This document shows, piece after piece, positions 11,111 through 23,592 of a stretch of 64,000 nucleotides of DNA (the first letter of the stretch is position 1; every line of letters starts with the position of its first letter). The notes beneath the pieces are model-generated. The model made no database searches. It saw only the letters and a list, made by a program, of their open reading frames with translations, and was not told the DNA's origin. The position numbers were made by a program, and so were the translations under genes. This DNA is from Undaria pinnatifida (taxonomy: Eukaryota; Sar; Phaeophyceae; Laminariales; Alariaceae): assembly GCA_012845835.1 (NCBI GenBank), contig JABAKD010000016.1, positions 14,497,020-14,561,019 of the forward strand, read 5' to 3'.

Positions 11111-11528
11111 TCATCCCACGCTACAGTGGTAGGGGTGCAGCAAATTCTAAGTATTTTTCGAGCGCCTAACATCAGGAAGTCAATCAATATCATCCATCAT
11201 CATCACCCGGGCATTCGTTCGCGCAACCCGACCAACATTTCTGTGCGCTAGTCCTTATTAATATACTAATACTAATACTAACCCTAATCCTAATACTAAA
11301 TCTAATAGTCCTAAAACAAGTATGTTCGTAAACTTATCATACTAACCCATAGTTCCATGCTGGGGAGCTCAGCCGGTAACATCGGTAGCAATATCACATT
11401 GATTGTCAGAAGCGTTCGTTTGGGCACTAGTTTGGGCACTAGTTTGGGCACTAGTTTGGGCACTAGTTTGGGCACTAGTTTGGGCATTAGTTTGGGCACT
11501 AAAAACTCTAACTCCTGCCGCGGGATGA
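11111..11528 (+). mobile_element. MITE family M1, copy 1, with an internal minisatellite
   Basis: The left end TCATCCCACGC and right end ..GGGATGA form short terminal inverted repeats. Internal blocks (ATTCGTTCGCGCAACCCGACC, TAGTCCTAAAACAA, GGGGAGC) are shared in order with the inverted copy at 58577-58861 and partly with 52941-53300. The interior has no coding capacity. Confidence 0.65.
11417..11503 (+). repeat. 12-bp minisatellite (TTTGGGCACTAG)7
   Basis: Seven nearly identical 12-bp units, one with CATT for CACT, near the right end of MITE M1 copy 1. The other M1 copies have a single unit at the same place, so this is a local expansion. Confidence 0.92.
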
Positions 11529-11544
11529 CTCGTAAAAAAACACA

Positions 11545-11680
11545 CACCTTGCACACACCATGCACACATCATGCACGCATCATGCACGCATCATGCACGC
11601 ATCTTGCACGCATCATGCACACATCATGCACACATCATGCACGCATCATGCACACATCATGCACGCATCATGCACATTAT
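11545..11680 (+). repeat. 11-bp minisatellite (CATGCACRCAT)n
   Basis: About twelve units of CATGCACGCAT/CATGCACACAT directly after MITE M1 copy 1. The Cys-Thr-His-rich ORFs here are shadows of it. Confidence 0.92.
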
Positions 11681-11799
11681 ACAGTATAATCGTATCATGC
11701 ACACTATATCATATAATCATATCACCATATCATCATGCCATCCCCCTTGTGCGGAGTCAAGGTTCTCCAGTCCCCACAACATGATCTAACTCGACCACC

Positions 11800-12480
11800 A
11801 TCTCGGCTACCGCCAAAAAAAAGATGAAAAAAAACGAGGAGAAAAGAGACAGTACCTCCACCCCTTGGTGGTCTTGCTCATCTATTGAGAAGCGTGTTTT
11901 CCACGTCGTTGCCAACCGACGTCAACTCCAACAGGGAGCGGGGGGAGATGGCCTGCTTCAGTTACATGGAACATGCCACGTCTACTGTAGGTGCACGCAC
12001 TCCCCAAATTGTCTTCATTTCCCACCGAACTTGATGAAATACGTTATTTATTTTTTACTTCTTTGACGAATTGGTCTTTTCGTCCCTAAGGTGAAAATGC
12101 CTGCTTGGTGATTCGTTTCCGACCAATCAGATGGACCTCAATTTGAACTCTAAACCACTCGAACTACCAGATACGTTTTTTTCATTTCTTCCATAAGACG
12201 GATGCCTAAGCGTAAGCTTTCATGGAAGATACGACTGTGCCACTAAGGAAGGCTCATAGCGAGAAGGACAGGGCTGGTTTTTTGGCTCTATTCGATTCAA
12301 CGTGCAGTACCACCAGGCAGGTGAGAACTATTCTTCATACTCTTATCTATTTAGAAGATGACATCTGGTGGTAATTATCGTCTTTTTTCGCCCTCTGACA
12401 ATATAGCGCACTACTATGTACCGCTGTAGATGCCGTTCCTATATAAATACAATACCCTTCCGTAAAGCATTAGAATCTCT
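11800..12480. other. No gene; short repeat shared with 38.45 kb
   Basis: Nothing coding was recognised. 12095-12150 (ATGCCTGCTTGGTGATTC..GACCAATCA) matches 38460-38510 inside the MITE that interrupts the LINE at 37.8-38.5 kb, so a related MITE fragment lies here. Confidence 0.5.
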
Positions 12481-12599
12481 CCTATGACTCTCTGCCGGCC
12501 ATTTTTCAATTTCCCTTCCCCGTGTCATTTCATTTCCAGGTACAACCTATCCTATTCCTCGTCAACGTTCCATCTCCCGGTCATTTGCTGCATTCCTCG

Positions 12600-13152
12600 T
12601 GTTTCCTCCTCCCTTTCCCTAGCGACCTGGCTGTCCTTCAGATCTAGTTTTTACCTGTGCACTGGGCGCGAAATAGTGCCCTGGATGGTGACAGAAATCA
12701 TCTAGAAAAAGGCGTTCCTTGCAGACGCCTTTCTGCGCTAAGGACGATCCACCCATCCCTCCGACGATGCTTGTCGCTACGTGGTCGATCAAGGTGCTGC
12801 CTTCCTTTCCGAGGCGCCCAAAGATTTCCATCGCGAGGGTGGCGAGTTTGTAGCTTCTCTCGTGGAAGGACACCTGTCCCGGACGAGAGTAGTGCCTGCG
12901 CTTGCGCGCCTCAGAAGTGAAAACAGCTAATCTGACTCGATCAGCGCTGCCTGCCTGCATATGGACGTCTGCTTGTGGGTCCACATACATAGGTGGCGTC
13001 GAGTAGTATCGCCTTGCTGCGATACCCCGATGCCTTCTGTATACGTTGATCTTATTCCATCCAACACTATGCATAAGCTCCAACATCGGCAACCCACGCA
13101 ACGAGTACAACGAAGCCAAGGGAAATCCTCTGCAAAGCGGCAACCTGCGCAC
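12600..13152 (-). pseudogene. LINE ORF2 3'-end remnant, copy 2
   Basis: The longest intact stretch of this LINE end. One minus-strand frame reads through SEARKRRHYSRPGQVSF, HERSYKLATLAMEIFGRLGK, SIVGG and AQKGVCKERLF. The nucleotide sequence aligns with 4640-5030 over about 400 bp. The start codon in this frame is arbitrary, and no RT catalytic motif lies upstream. It is a 5'-truncated, dead copy. Confidence 0.65.
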
Positions 13153-13363
13153 GAAATATGTTCCTACTTCCGGTTTAGCATCGATCGTACCCGCTTGCTG
13201 CTCTTAGTCCACCCCTCCTTCTCATTACATGTTGTTCATCTCGCTTCTAACCATAAAAACCTAAGCCGCGTTCGGGCTCTATCCTGTTCTCTACGCCATG
13301 GGCGTGGATCTGTCACCCCTCGCCCCCCCCCCGGTCTCTTCATTGCTTTCTGCCCATCCCTTA

Positions 13364-13740
13364 CTAAGTTAGCTGGAGCTTAAATCGGGAAAACTTTCGC
13401 GAAATAGCGACCTGTGTGTGGTCGCCGAGACGATTAGAAGTAGGCGTTCCTGCTCTACCTATTCCCTTGCCCTTGCCCCCCACCATTCTGTCCCCCTTCA
13501 ACGCTCGCTTGCTAGCTTGTGGACGGAGGTGCTGTCCTCCACCCGGAGACACCCAAAGCTTTCCACCGCGAAGGCGGCAAGGTTTCGTGGCCCCGTTCGT
13601 CGAAAGACTCATTCTTAAATTTGATCACTGATTTTGCCACCCGACAACGTGCGGCATCAACTTCCACGTCCAGCGCACGGGGTATTATATCGGTGTTTGT
13701 ATGGAAAATAGATTGGCGCCCGACCCTGAGCATCGTTTCT
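13364..13740 (-). pseudogene. LINE ORF2 3'-end remnant, copy 3 (more diverged)
   Basis: Shares GGTCGCCGAGACGAT, AGGCGTTCC, CACCCAAAGC..TTCCACCGCGA and CGTCGAAAGACTC with the other two LINE ends but is split by frame breaks (13512-13733 and 13364-13612). It is adjacent to copy 2 in the same orientation, so the pair may be a nested or tandem insertion. Confidence 0.5.
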
Positions 13741-14007
13741 TAGGTCATACATTTTCTTATTTATCGCGAGAGGTTAACCTTTAGCTTCTTACGACCGAAG
13801 GTCTTATTAAGAAAAGCTGGCACCCTCTGCATTGTTCTTTAGATGGAAATAAAATACAGTAAGCATACTAAAAACACACCAAAACACAGTAGAACATTCA
13901 CCCTCCGTAAAATAAATGTTGCGTGCAGACGGGCGGATGAGTAGAGTCTAAAATATTGCATTATTTGTCCTCGTCTGCTGGAGGGTGCTAACCCAAAGTA
14001 GCCCTTC

Positions 14008-14310
14008 GCCCCGGTGGCGTATCAGGTTATCCACGAGCGTGGTATAGGTCAGTTTCGTGAGTTCGATTCCCCTCGAGTGCATGCTCGTATAAATCCGTGG
14101 GGACTTTATCTTGTGCATAAATTGACTCGCCAAAAGCGAGAGAGCGTGAGTTAGCAACACTCGATGAAAAATCGACGAGCAGTGGGATTGCTGAACCCTA
14201 CGCGCGATAAAAATTTAAGGCAAGAACCGGGGGGAAGAAGGGACGACACCTGTGACCACGGCTTGTCCAGAAGCTGGAAAGTAGATGAGTGTAGAAAAAA
14301 ACAACAAAAA
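14008..14310 (+). repeat. tRNA-derived SINE, full-length copy
   Basis: The head GCCCCGGTGGCGTATCAGG contains an A-box-like TGGCGTATCAGG. GTGAGTTCGATTCCCC is a good B box. The body (AATTGACTCGCC, AGCAGTGGGATTGCTGAACC) and tail (GACGACACCTGTGACCACGG, CTGGAAAGTAGA) recur at 19.7, 23.3 and 34.3 kb. It ends A-rich, as expected for a Pol III-transcribed SINE mobilised by a LINE. Confidence 0.75.
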
Positions 14311-15534
14311 GTAGAGTGTAAGCGTGCAGAATAGCACGGGTGAAAGTTGGTGCAAAGCTCTGCTCTAAGCTATGATGATGCCCTCCGTCGAGGCCCAGGG
14401 TGTGATGTCATGGTAAATACCGTGAGGGTAGAGGGCAATATGGTCCTGGGGACCGACTACTGTATGGAAGGCGTGCCTCGGGCTCTGCACTGGTCACCCA
14501 CACGAGGGTTGCTCTGGATGCTGTACATCTTGTATTAGTCTGTTGCTGCCAGCCTGATGCCTTCTGACAAAAGTGCGGTTTCATCTCATTCAAGCAGGTT
14601 GTAACATCTACACAATTGGCATCGTCGAGGTCCATTTGGGTACTACATACCTGGTATAATATTATATACCGGTAGAGTATTACCAGGGGAGCTTCGCCGC
14701 GGCGAGCTACCCGCCCGCCTTGGCTTGTTCGACATTTTCGACGATGCATGAGATGTATTATGATAATAGGATTATAAGCAACTCGAGGCTGTACATACGA
14801 CAACACTGCCAAGGGGTATGAGTCGAGTTTGGATAAAGAGAAAGGAACACTGGAATCAAAAGAAATAAACCACAGCATCAAACTGGGTGATCCGGCACAC
14901 GATGACGAACAACAGCAGCAGCAGCCCCCGCACAACTCCTGTGCTCGTGTAATTTCAAGAACGGTAGGAGCGACAGCTTCCGCAGTTCGACAATGGCAAA
15001 CAGCAGTTCCAGTAATGCAATCAAAATATTTTCACTTTGCTTTGAGCCCTTACGAAAAAAGCTAAAAACAAAGGAAACAAAAGAAGTAAAAGCGTACCTG
15101 GTATCTGATATCGGATAATAATGTACACGCCGACAAGGGAAGAAAAGAAAGAAACCATCTGTAAAAAAAAAGTCAGTTTATCGAGATTCGAACTCGTGGC
15201 TATTGATTGACAATTGTTCGGGGCTACCCCTCAAGTTACTGTTGTACGATTACTACATGGACAACATTTTGTGTTGTTATACCTACGACTACGCACATGA
15301 CTTTTCGGAACAAAAAATGGCTAAAACACGATTTCGCAGGGGGTGTCACGACACGAAGCGAGAACCGCCGAGACTGCTCCCGGCAGAGTCGGGAGAGGGG
15401 ATCAAGGTGAGGGACGTCCAGGAAACAGCGCGCCGAGAGACGGACCTCAGCTCGTGTTCTCTCGAAGACGGCTCAAAACCTGGTCTAAATCGGGCCTCTC
15501 GATCGCTGAGACGACAGGGCCAATGTATTTAAAT

Positions 15535-15690
15535 ATGTATTTATACATCTCATACTATTGTGCATAGTATTGTACGTAGTATTCTATATAGTATTATACA
15601 TAGTGCTATACATAGTATCTTACCAGGTACGTAGTATTATACATAGAAGTATATATATATGATTACACATAGTATTATTAATACTACTCT
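15535..15690. repeat. AT-rich degenerate repeat (TACATAGTATTA)n
   Basis: About nine imperfect 12-15 bp units around CATAGTATT. Non-coding. Confidence 0.75.
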
Positions 15691-17280
15691 GATGACGTTT
15701 GGTTCTGTTTTCTCAACTATATATAGCCATCCTCATTTGTATTCTTTAACTTTTTCGTTCAGGAAAGTTCGATCCTGGAATACCTCCATCTCCGACTTCG
15801 AATGGGTTTTTTCAGCGCGGTCATGGCTCGTATTACAATACCAGGTAGTGGTTTCTTTGTTGTGTTCCTACGATTTGAAGTCTGTGGCATACCTGGTACC
15901 TGATTGGAATTGTGGTCGATAATTCTTCGTTTTGCCGTTCTTTGAAATCAACCAGCAGGGCAGACGAATTTGGGATGATGTGTCCGAGTTTTTTTGTCTT
16001 TGAGTGCTTCTGCAAATCGATTTATGCTGGTGAGGTTGAGGAATTTTGGTTTTTCCATGCCTTTAAATCAATCTTTGTGATGTGGTCGAGGAATTATTGT
16101 TTTGACGTGCTTCTGTGACGTATTTCGTCTGTTCGATACTCTCCTATGCACCTCGTATGACCTCTCCTATAGTACAGTCGCTTCTTCTATGTACATGTTC
16201 TATTGGCGTTTGTCTTTTTAAGGCTGTGTTTTCGACTTTCTAATTAGAGAGCACATAACCAAACGTCATAAGAAATGTAGCCCCTCGTGCACTCTCTTTG
16301 TTTTTCGTCGGTTTCGTTTCTCGGGTTCAAAGCGGACGAGCGGTTAAAACGGTTTGTCAGACATCAGGCGTTCGTTGGTTCGTTGCTGGAGACAACAAGA
16401 AGGGTAATTGCTGCAGTAGGGCATACAAAATACCTGTCTCCCATGATCGGTATGATCGGTATACCATCCCTATCACTATTGGTGTGTTAATTGGGGAGGT
16501 GGGGGAGACAGAGGCTTAATCAGCGGGCATGGAACGGGCCGTTGGAACAGCATGGCAGCTGTCGCTTTACGAGACGCGAAACAGTTTTGTCAGGGATTAA
16601 CCGTCGTTTTCCTTTTGCGGGCCTATGGCATCCGAAACTGTTGTGTGCAGTTCGTGACGGTTTACTGTTAAATCTACCCGAATCTTAGCTTCATCGTCGG
16701 CCCTGGCTACAGTAGGCCCCCGCCGAAGCCCCCTTGTACATAGTGCATATAGTCTGACACCCCCATTTTAACTCCAGTACAGGCCATTCACGCGACTGGC
16801 TCTGTAGAACCTCGACCAAAACCGGACTTAAAATAATGTACTTTGTTGGCACAGCGTAGCAAGCAGACTGTATAGTGGTATGGTGGTGCATGTCGAGAAA
16901 CCGAAAAGGACACTAATTGCCTGACACTTGTAAACAAGGAACGATAGTCGCTCAAGCGACCTTTGAAAACAAATAACCCGCATCCCCTATCGTGGCCACC
17001 GTGGTCACTTCCATTCTCGCTCGCTTGGCTCGAACGAGGTCATATTGTGAGGTGGTACCCGACGGGATGTAGGGTTGTCGGTGTTGGGAAGCGTGCTTCT
17101 CATGGGGTTCTGGTGCCTTTATCCATCTCTCCTTTGGCTCGCTGCCTAAACGCAAAGCTGCTGTTACTCTAAAGGAACGCTAAAAGATAAATGAGCAGAG
17201 AAGGGCAGTGGCCGATGACGGGTGTCCTTCCTGGACCATCACCGTCACGTACGTTCTTGCCCATCTATGATGTAACTGAG
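15691..17280. other. No gene recognised
   Basis: Only short reading frames without recognisable motifs. GAGGAATT.TTTGTTTT.CGTGCTTCTG-like blocks near 15910-16110 recur three times (degenerate tandem of about 90-100 bp). Confidence 0.45.
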
Positions 17281-17287
17281 ACATCTA

Positions 17288-17770
17288 GTGTCACCTGATT
17301 TCACCTCAACCATGACATGGTTTCATGCCGAATCTGTAAACTACCCATCTACGGAGAGCACCCGACAACAAGCGGGTATCACCTCCACACTATCCTATGC
17401 CGACGCGCTTGTCCAAACAGAATTCGAGGGCATGGAGACGACGGCGCGAAGACGGACGACATTGATCGCGGGTTTCGTGGCCAGCATGGGAGAGGATCGC
17501 CTACCCGAGACGGTGACGTTAAGGGAGTTGGTTGGGGGCAGGGGAAGGGCTAATCTCGGGGGCAGGAGAAGGGAGCAAGGCTTGGTGTGATAAGATAGGG
17601 AGCACAGTTGTAGAGTGCTGTCTTTACAGCGGCTCAGAGGTACTGGAGCAAGTGGCGACCTTATTCCTGTTGTCGTTTCATTATATCGACAAGTACGACG
17701 CCATCGAAACACTTGCTATGAAAGGGGTTGGGAGGAAATGGGGGTATTTCCCGTACCGTGCTCAGCCTTG
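17288..17770 (+). pseudogene. LINE ORF2 C-terminal remnant
   Basis: The frame 17288-17590 contains RRRTTLIAGFVASMGEDRLP followed by LRELVGGRG. This matches the RR.LFAGFVARM.D.RLPK..FGEL.GG pattern of the ORF2 C-terminus in protist and oomycete-type LINEs. Continuation is out of frame. It is the same type of motif as at 38.87-39.15 kb (GRLPSRMIAQIAGG). Confidence 0.6.
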
Positions 17771-17908
17771 ATGAAGGGTTAGATGGGGCGCATCCAGGAA
17801 GATCCGAAGGACCTCGACCTCAAGTTAGAAGGATGGCGCGATGCTACACAGAAAGTCGGCAGATTGATTCGACGGGTCGAGGTCAGGTAGTTGTTGTTTT
17901 GAGTTAGC

Positions 17909-17931
17909 TTCCCCCCCCCCCCCCCCCCCCG
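17909..17931 (+). repeat. Poly-C tract
   Basis: A run of about 21 C, a possible assembly-length uncertainty. Confidence 0.9.
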
Positions 17932-18328
17932 CTCTGCTGGCACGTCTACAGTTTTTTTTGCCAACTATTTAATAAAACTCTTCCTGTTTTCTCCTTGTTA
18001 TCGAGGTATATTTAGGACCTTCCCCAATGAGCGAACTTATCTTTTAGCTTATATTGGCTTTTTGAGCTTATGGAAAAGCTTATGTCCGAGCGAGCATAGC
18101 CAACATGCTAAATAGCTTATGTGAGAGAATAACAAGGAAAATCGAGCATAATAAGGTGGTTATGCCCGCCCCCATTTCGGGTGTATATGTGCAATATATG
18201 TGCGTCTGGTTGTCTGGCAGCACGGTGGAGACGCCAAATGGGTGGCCGCACGGTAATAATGCAATTCACGAGGCTTAATTACACCTATTGTCGGCTCTGT
18301 TCATCGCCATGATATTAGACGGTCCTAC

Positions 18329-18607
18329 ATGAGAACACATAAATACGCGAAGGATGAGTACCACATCTTAGCTTCTAACGCTGACGCTGGGTACCATCTG
18401 TGGCAATTCTGGCATGACAATAGGCTTGAGCTGCCGCGTTGGTATGATGCTGCAAAGGACATCGCGTTGATTCAGCCATCCTCCGCGTTCATGGAACGGG
18501 TATTTTGTCTTCTGCGCGCTTGTATGGACGAGAGGCAGGAGTCTAGCTTCAGTGACCGCATTGAAGCATCCACTCTTCTCAAGTACAACATGGGGCGGGG
18601 AAAGTAG
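18329..18607 (+). pseudogene. hAT-family transposase C-terminal (dimerisation) fragment
   Basis: The 92-residue frame contains LPRWYDAAKDIALIQPSSAF, MERVFCLLRACMDERQ and DRIEASTLLKYN. This is the conserved hAT dimerisation signature (P.SSA..ERVFS..., R..L..D..E....L..N). The DDE catalytic region is absent upstream, so this is a 5'-truncated relic. It ends with a stop after MGRGK. Confidence 0.8.
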
Positions 18608-19732
18608 CATTGCGTCCTGCGGGGTGCGGGGGTGCTGGGTAGTCCGCTCTGTTTGGCTAGCTCGCTAGCTCTGTTTTTGCTGTCGAGTTTCAAGTACATG
18701 TAGCTCAAGAGAGTTCAAGCAAGTTTCCAACTGACATGGTGGTGCGGTGGTATGGAAAAGGCAGCAAGGCACTGTGCGCACTGTGCTGTATGTGGACACA
18801 ACACACAACAACAGCTGCAGTAGTAGTATCATACGTAAATATATACAAGGGCTCCGCATGGGTGTCGGCATACGCCGGCACCCATGCTTCGGGCAGGGCA
18901 GGGCAGCACTTCGGATTGGTCGTTTCAATGCTTGGGAGAGTAAAAAAGTCACCACACACAATCATAGTCTGCGCGTTCAGTATGTAAGGTAATGCCATGA
19001 GTTCGATAGAGACTAACAATCATAACAATGTACTACTAATAAAAGCTACCGTTTTTAAGTGAATCCGATTCCGAGCTTCATTCATCAGATTTCGGTCGGA
19101 TAAATCGGAGCGCACGCCGACTGACCCTTCAGTCTGGCGACGAAACGTGTCGAGTGCGTTTCTTATGATAGTTTTTCTCGATCAAGCATCCGGGCCCAGT
19201 AAGCTGACTTACCATGTCCGCTGGGTGTGATTAGAGAAGTTGTACATGGACCAATTGCATAATACAACAGCAGTCAGTCCAGATCGAGTCGATCGGTGCA
19301 ACTTGCTTGGGTATCGTATTATTACAGCAACAGTATTACACTTCACTTATTTTTTTTCTCCATCCCATTTATTGTGATGCTCGCATTACTCTCGCCCTCC
19401 CAATGCAGTAGTACAACTTAGATCCGGGGTCATATAGCGCCCCCCCCCCCCCTTCCTCACTACGGCGCCTGCCCTAATTTTTATCGCGAAAAGAGTTCAG
19501 CATTTTCTTCCCTCGTCGATTCGCGTCGATTCGTACCTACCCACGCTGCTAGGCGATTTCAGCAGGTAGTTGATCTTTTTTTCCCATTTATTTCTGCAAA
19601 TAAATAAAGCCAACAAACAAGCTCACAACGGTGGTTATTTAACTCAAGGACCAACGCTAGTATTAATAGTAGTAGTAGTATTCGAGTGTAACCCCACTAG
19701 ACCACCGGGGCGACCGGCTCTATATCACTCAC

Positions 19733-20033
19733 TGCCCCGCTGGCGTATCAGGTTATATTCTCGAGCCTGGTATAGATCGGCTTCGTGAGTTCGAATCTCC
19801 CCGAGTGCGTACTCGTACAAGTTTTCGTCTTGTGCACTAATTGACTTGCGGAAAGCGCGAAAGCGTGAGTCAGCAACACTGGATGAAGAATCGACGATCA
19901 GTGGGTGCTGAACCCTATGCGCCAAAAAAAATGAAGGCAATAACCGGGGGGGGGGAGGGAAGGACGACACCTGTGACATGGCTTGTATGTCCAGAAGCTT
20001 GAAATTGAAAGTAGAAGTGTGCCAAAAAAAACC
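19733..20033 (+). repeat. tRNA-derived SINE copy within duplication unit 1
   Basis: TGCCCCGCTGGCGTATCAGG head, GTGAGTTCGAATCTCC B box, GACGACACCTGTGAC tail and terminal A-rich run. Aligned to the 14.0-kb copy over its whole length. Confidence 0.75.
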
Positions 20034-20470
20034 CACTAGAGGAGATGATCAATCAGCAATTAGCAGCAATAAGGAGCACGTCAAGTACGAAGCAGCACAA
20101 ACTTATTTGTCAGTTACGTACCAACACACGATCGCTTGCACTTGCCCGGCAAACGGCCACAGCAACGGAGTCAGGGACCACAGCAACAACAAAGCACGCC
20201 ATCCTACTGTCTACTTACCACCACCTTCGTGTGGCGCAGCTTAACAACAGAGGAGGAATTTGTATAATACAACCCTCGAGGCCCCGGGGACACAGCCACT
20301 CGCAATGCTGCTATGTGGCTTTTCCTGGCGCAGTAATCGTAATCACTACTACCTCCTCCTCGTTTAGTCGTGCGTGCGCTTGCCACGTCTAAATCCATGT
20401 ATGTACGCGTACCTACCGAAATTCACCATGGATGAATGAATGAAATGCATTCATAACGTCTCCAGCGCGC

Positions 20471-20562
20471 ACGCTCCTGAATACCAAGTATGATCTGGGT
20501 GAGAATCGTACTCACGACATATCCTTCGTTGGTTATATAGCACTATGCCCACTGAGCCGAAA
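20471..20562 (-). other. tRNA-like sequence (degenerate)
   Basis: On the minus strand, CGGCTCAGTGGGCATAG resembles an A box/D arm and GTGAGTACGATTCTCAC a B box/T arm, at tRNA-like spacing. The acceptor ends do not pair convincingly, so it is more likely a SINE head or pseudo-tRNA than a functional gene. Confidence 0.35.
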
Positions 20563-20770
20563 GGAAACGACACACAGCAGTAGTAGTAGCTACGATAGGG
20601 CATGCGCTTGGAGGCGGTCATGAAAAAAGCATCGTCGGGAAGTAATTTAGATGCCAATATGGAAATGACGCCAATTTGGAAATGTTGTCCCTTATTTATT
20701 CGTTCATGTTTTTCATATGCCAAGATCCAAGAATAGCTCGGGCGGACACCGCCCACATTCAAAAATAAAG

Positions 20771-20958
20771 CGCCCTTCTCGCTTGTCTCGCTCAGCGTCT
20801 ATCCGCGTTCACGTCGAGGTGCGGAACGGATACGGCAGGGCGAGGGGGGTTTGAGCCGCCCCCCGAAGACGGCGCTCGAACGAAGCTATTTGACCGAGAA
20901 TTTCAGTTCCGCGAATCGCATACTGAAGCCGAGACGAAAAAAAACTCCTGACCGAATC
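20771..20958 (-). repeat. Dispersed repeat family R2, copy b (inverted)
   Basis: Reverse complement of 4100-4295 at high identity, marking the end of duplication unit 1. Confidence 0.75.
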
Positions 20959-21780
20959 CCCGAAAAAAAGAAGGATCGTGTATATATATACAAAGGCTCC
21001 GCATGGGTGCCGGCATACGCCGGCACCCATGCTCCGGGTAGGGCAGGGCAGCACTTCGGATTGTTCGATTCAATACTTGGTAGAGTAAAAAAGTCACCAC
21101 ACACAATCATAGTCTGCGCGTACAGTATGTAAGGTAATTCCAAGAGTTCGACATAGACTAGCAATCATAACAATGTACTAGTATTAATAGCTACCGTTTT
21201 TTAAGTGAATCCGATTCCGAGCTTCATTCATCAGATTTCGGTCGGATAAAATCGGAGCACACGCCGACTGACCCTTCAGTCTGGCGACGAAACGTGTCGA
21301 GTGCGTTTCTTATGATAGTTTTACTCGATCAAGCATCCGGGCCCAGTAAGCTGACTTAACATGTCCGCTTCGTGTTCTCTTCGCAGCCACTGAGAGACGC
21401 GCACTGAGCCAGCTTCTGAAATATACAATGCATGCTATAATTGTATCATCTTGATCCGAGCCTCCCAGATCGACTGTCTGTGTGTTGCCTGATCGTGGAG
21501 AAACGTGCTGATGTTGTTCCAGGCGTGAAACACGGTGGTATGACTGCCTTCGTCATTCAAATCCTCGAATGCTATTGCAATGCTGCTGCTTGTTGCTGGC
21601 TGTGTAGATCGCTCACTTCTTGTAGATGCAGTACGCGACTACAGCGCTGACGATATTAGACGAAAATAAAACATGTCAGTTTTGTTTGATCGCTCATTGG
21701 ACAGGATTCATACACAAAGTAGGCGTCACCCAGGCACGATAGGGGATCGGAATCCATCCACACATACATGATACTTCCCC

Positions 21781-22790
21781 GCACGGTGTGGAAATCCCAA
21801 CCCCACCGGTCGATTTTCTAATTGGCCATGGTTCGCATGTTGAGCCAGCTCCACCTCGGGAGGATATAGGGTCCTATCCCCGGTCCAGAGGTCGTTCCAC
21901 ATCTCTAAACCTTCTATCAACCGGGGAAGCAAACCGAGATTTCTCGGGTCGACACGGTGCGAAAATCCCAATCCCGTTGGCTATTCGCTGATTGGTTCGA
22001 GCTCCACAGCGCCGTCCTAGGCGGATAGAGGCCCAGCAATGAGGGGCATTTCCGTCGCACACGGGGAAAATAGGGTCCCATCCCCGATTCATTAATCCCC
22101 CAAATCTATGCAGCTCAAAAAAGCGGGAACAACAACGACGACCTCCCGTGTCGACACCACTCCGCACGACGTGGAACCCCAACCATATTCGATTACCCCT
22201 GATTGGCTGGGGCTCGAAAATAAGGGCAACGCCACCATGGGAGGACATAGAGTCCTGTGCCCGTTTCAGAAATCCTGACAAACCGGGGACGATAATCGAT
22301 TTCTGCCGCGGGTCGACCCAGCCCTGCACGATTGTGCGACAATCATCTATTATTCACATTGGCTTATCGTTGAGGGGCTGTACAGCTCGTAGAGCCAGGG
22401 ACACCCGGGGAGGAGATAGACCAGCAAACGGGCGGGGGGCATTTCGATGCACCCGGTGAGGATAGGGCCCCATCGCCGTTCCAGAAATCCCTCCATACCC
22501 CATCAACGCCAACAAACCGGGGACGGAAACCGACTTCTCCCGCGTCGACACCACACAGCGTATACAACGCCAGCACCACAGAACAGGGTTCAACCCCGGT
22601 TCAGAAATCCTTCAAGGAATTTTAATTAGAAAAAATTGGGGCAACTCGCGCTACTGCTGAAGTTTAATTCGTATACCCCAACCGCGCGGTACGCGGACAT
22701 TTCATTTGACCCTGCCTCGATACCACCCCGCACAGTGTAACCCAACCTTTCATTGATCGGCTCGACCGGGGTTCGTGGATCGAGTAAACC
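21781..22790 (+). repeat. Degenerate tandem repeat, unit about 165-230 bp
   Basis: Four to six diverged units lie inside the insertion of unit 2. Each has CCGCRCRG.GTGGAA.CCCAACC, a TGATTGGCT-like box, GGGAGGAYATAGGGYCC, CCCGTTCCAGAAATCC, AAACCGGGGACG and GTCGACACC. Boundaries at GTCGACA occur near 21953, 22154, 22318 and 22550. No ORF is conserved across units. Confidence 0.7.
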
Positions 22791-23324
22791 GCCACTCACT
22801 AAGAAGTTCAGCAACTTCAATGACTATCATCTCATACTGGCCTGTGATTAGAGAACTTGTACATGGACCAATTGCATAATATACAGCAGTCGGTCCAGAT
22901 CGAGTCGATCGGTGCAACTTGCTTGGGTATCGTATTATTACAGCAACAGTAATACACTTTATTTCTTTTCTTTTTCACATCCCATTTATTGTGATGCTCG
23001 CACTACTCTCGCCTTCTCGGTAGTATAACTCAGATCCGGGGTCATATAGCAGACTCCCCTCCCCCATCCCCACTACGGTACATGCCCTAATTTGTATCGC
23101 GAGAAAAATTCGGCATTTTCTTTCCTCGTCGATTCGCGTCGAATTGTACGTACCCACGCTGCTAGGCGATTTCAGCAGTTAGTTGATTTTTTTTTCTCGT
23201 TTATTTCTGCAAATAAATAAAGCCAACAAAGCTCACAACGCGGCGATTATTTAACTCAAGGACCAACGCTCGTATTAATAGTGTAACCCCACTAGACCAC
23301 CGGGGCGACCGGCTCTATATCTCT

Positions 23325-23592
23325 CCAGCCTGGTATAGGTTAATTTTGTGAGTTCGAATCCCCCCGAGTGCGTACTCGTGTAACTTTTCGTGAGACTTTT
23401 TCTTGTGCACTAATTGACTTGCGGAAAGCGCGAGAGCGTGAGTTAGCAACACTCGATCAAAAATTGACGATCAGTGGGTGCTGAGCCCTATGTGCCAACA
23501 ATAATGAAGGCAATGACCGCAAGGGGGGAAAAGAGACGACACCTGTGACCACGGCTTTCATTTCCAAAAGCTGGAAAGTAGAAGTGTGCAAA
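23325..23592 (+). repeat. tRNA-derived SINE copy within duplication unit 2 (A box deleted)
   Basis: Same element and position as the 19.7-kb copy. About 30 bp covering the head and A box are missing; the B box GTGAGTTCGAATCCCC is kept. Confidence 0.7.

Larger units (their letters stand above)
18841..20960 (+). repeat. Segmental tandem duplication, unit 1
   Basis: Module A (18841-19222, containing a GGTGTCGGCATACGCCGGCACC inverted repeat and AAAGTCACCACACACAATCA) is followed by module B (19227 on). B comprises repeat R4, a SINE, a CAGCAACGGAGTCAGGGACC block and reverse-oriented R2. The same order recurs in unit 2 starting at 20984. It encodes no protein I recognise. Confidence 0.85.

Noticed and set aside
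11545..11680. CRISPR-like regular repeats
   Set aside because: Units are directly adjacent 11-mers without spacers, in a eukaryotic context; a minisatellite.
15165..15215. tRNA gene suggested by GAGATTCGAACTCG
   Set aside because: Only the B-box/T-loop is present on the minus strand; D arm, anticodon arm and acceptor do not pair.
21370..22842. LTR-retrotransposon internal region between the two 18.8-24.5 kb repeats
   Set aside because: No gag, pol, primer-binding or TG..CA features; the flanking copies are tandem segmental duplicates that themselves contain SINEs.
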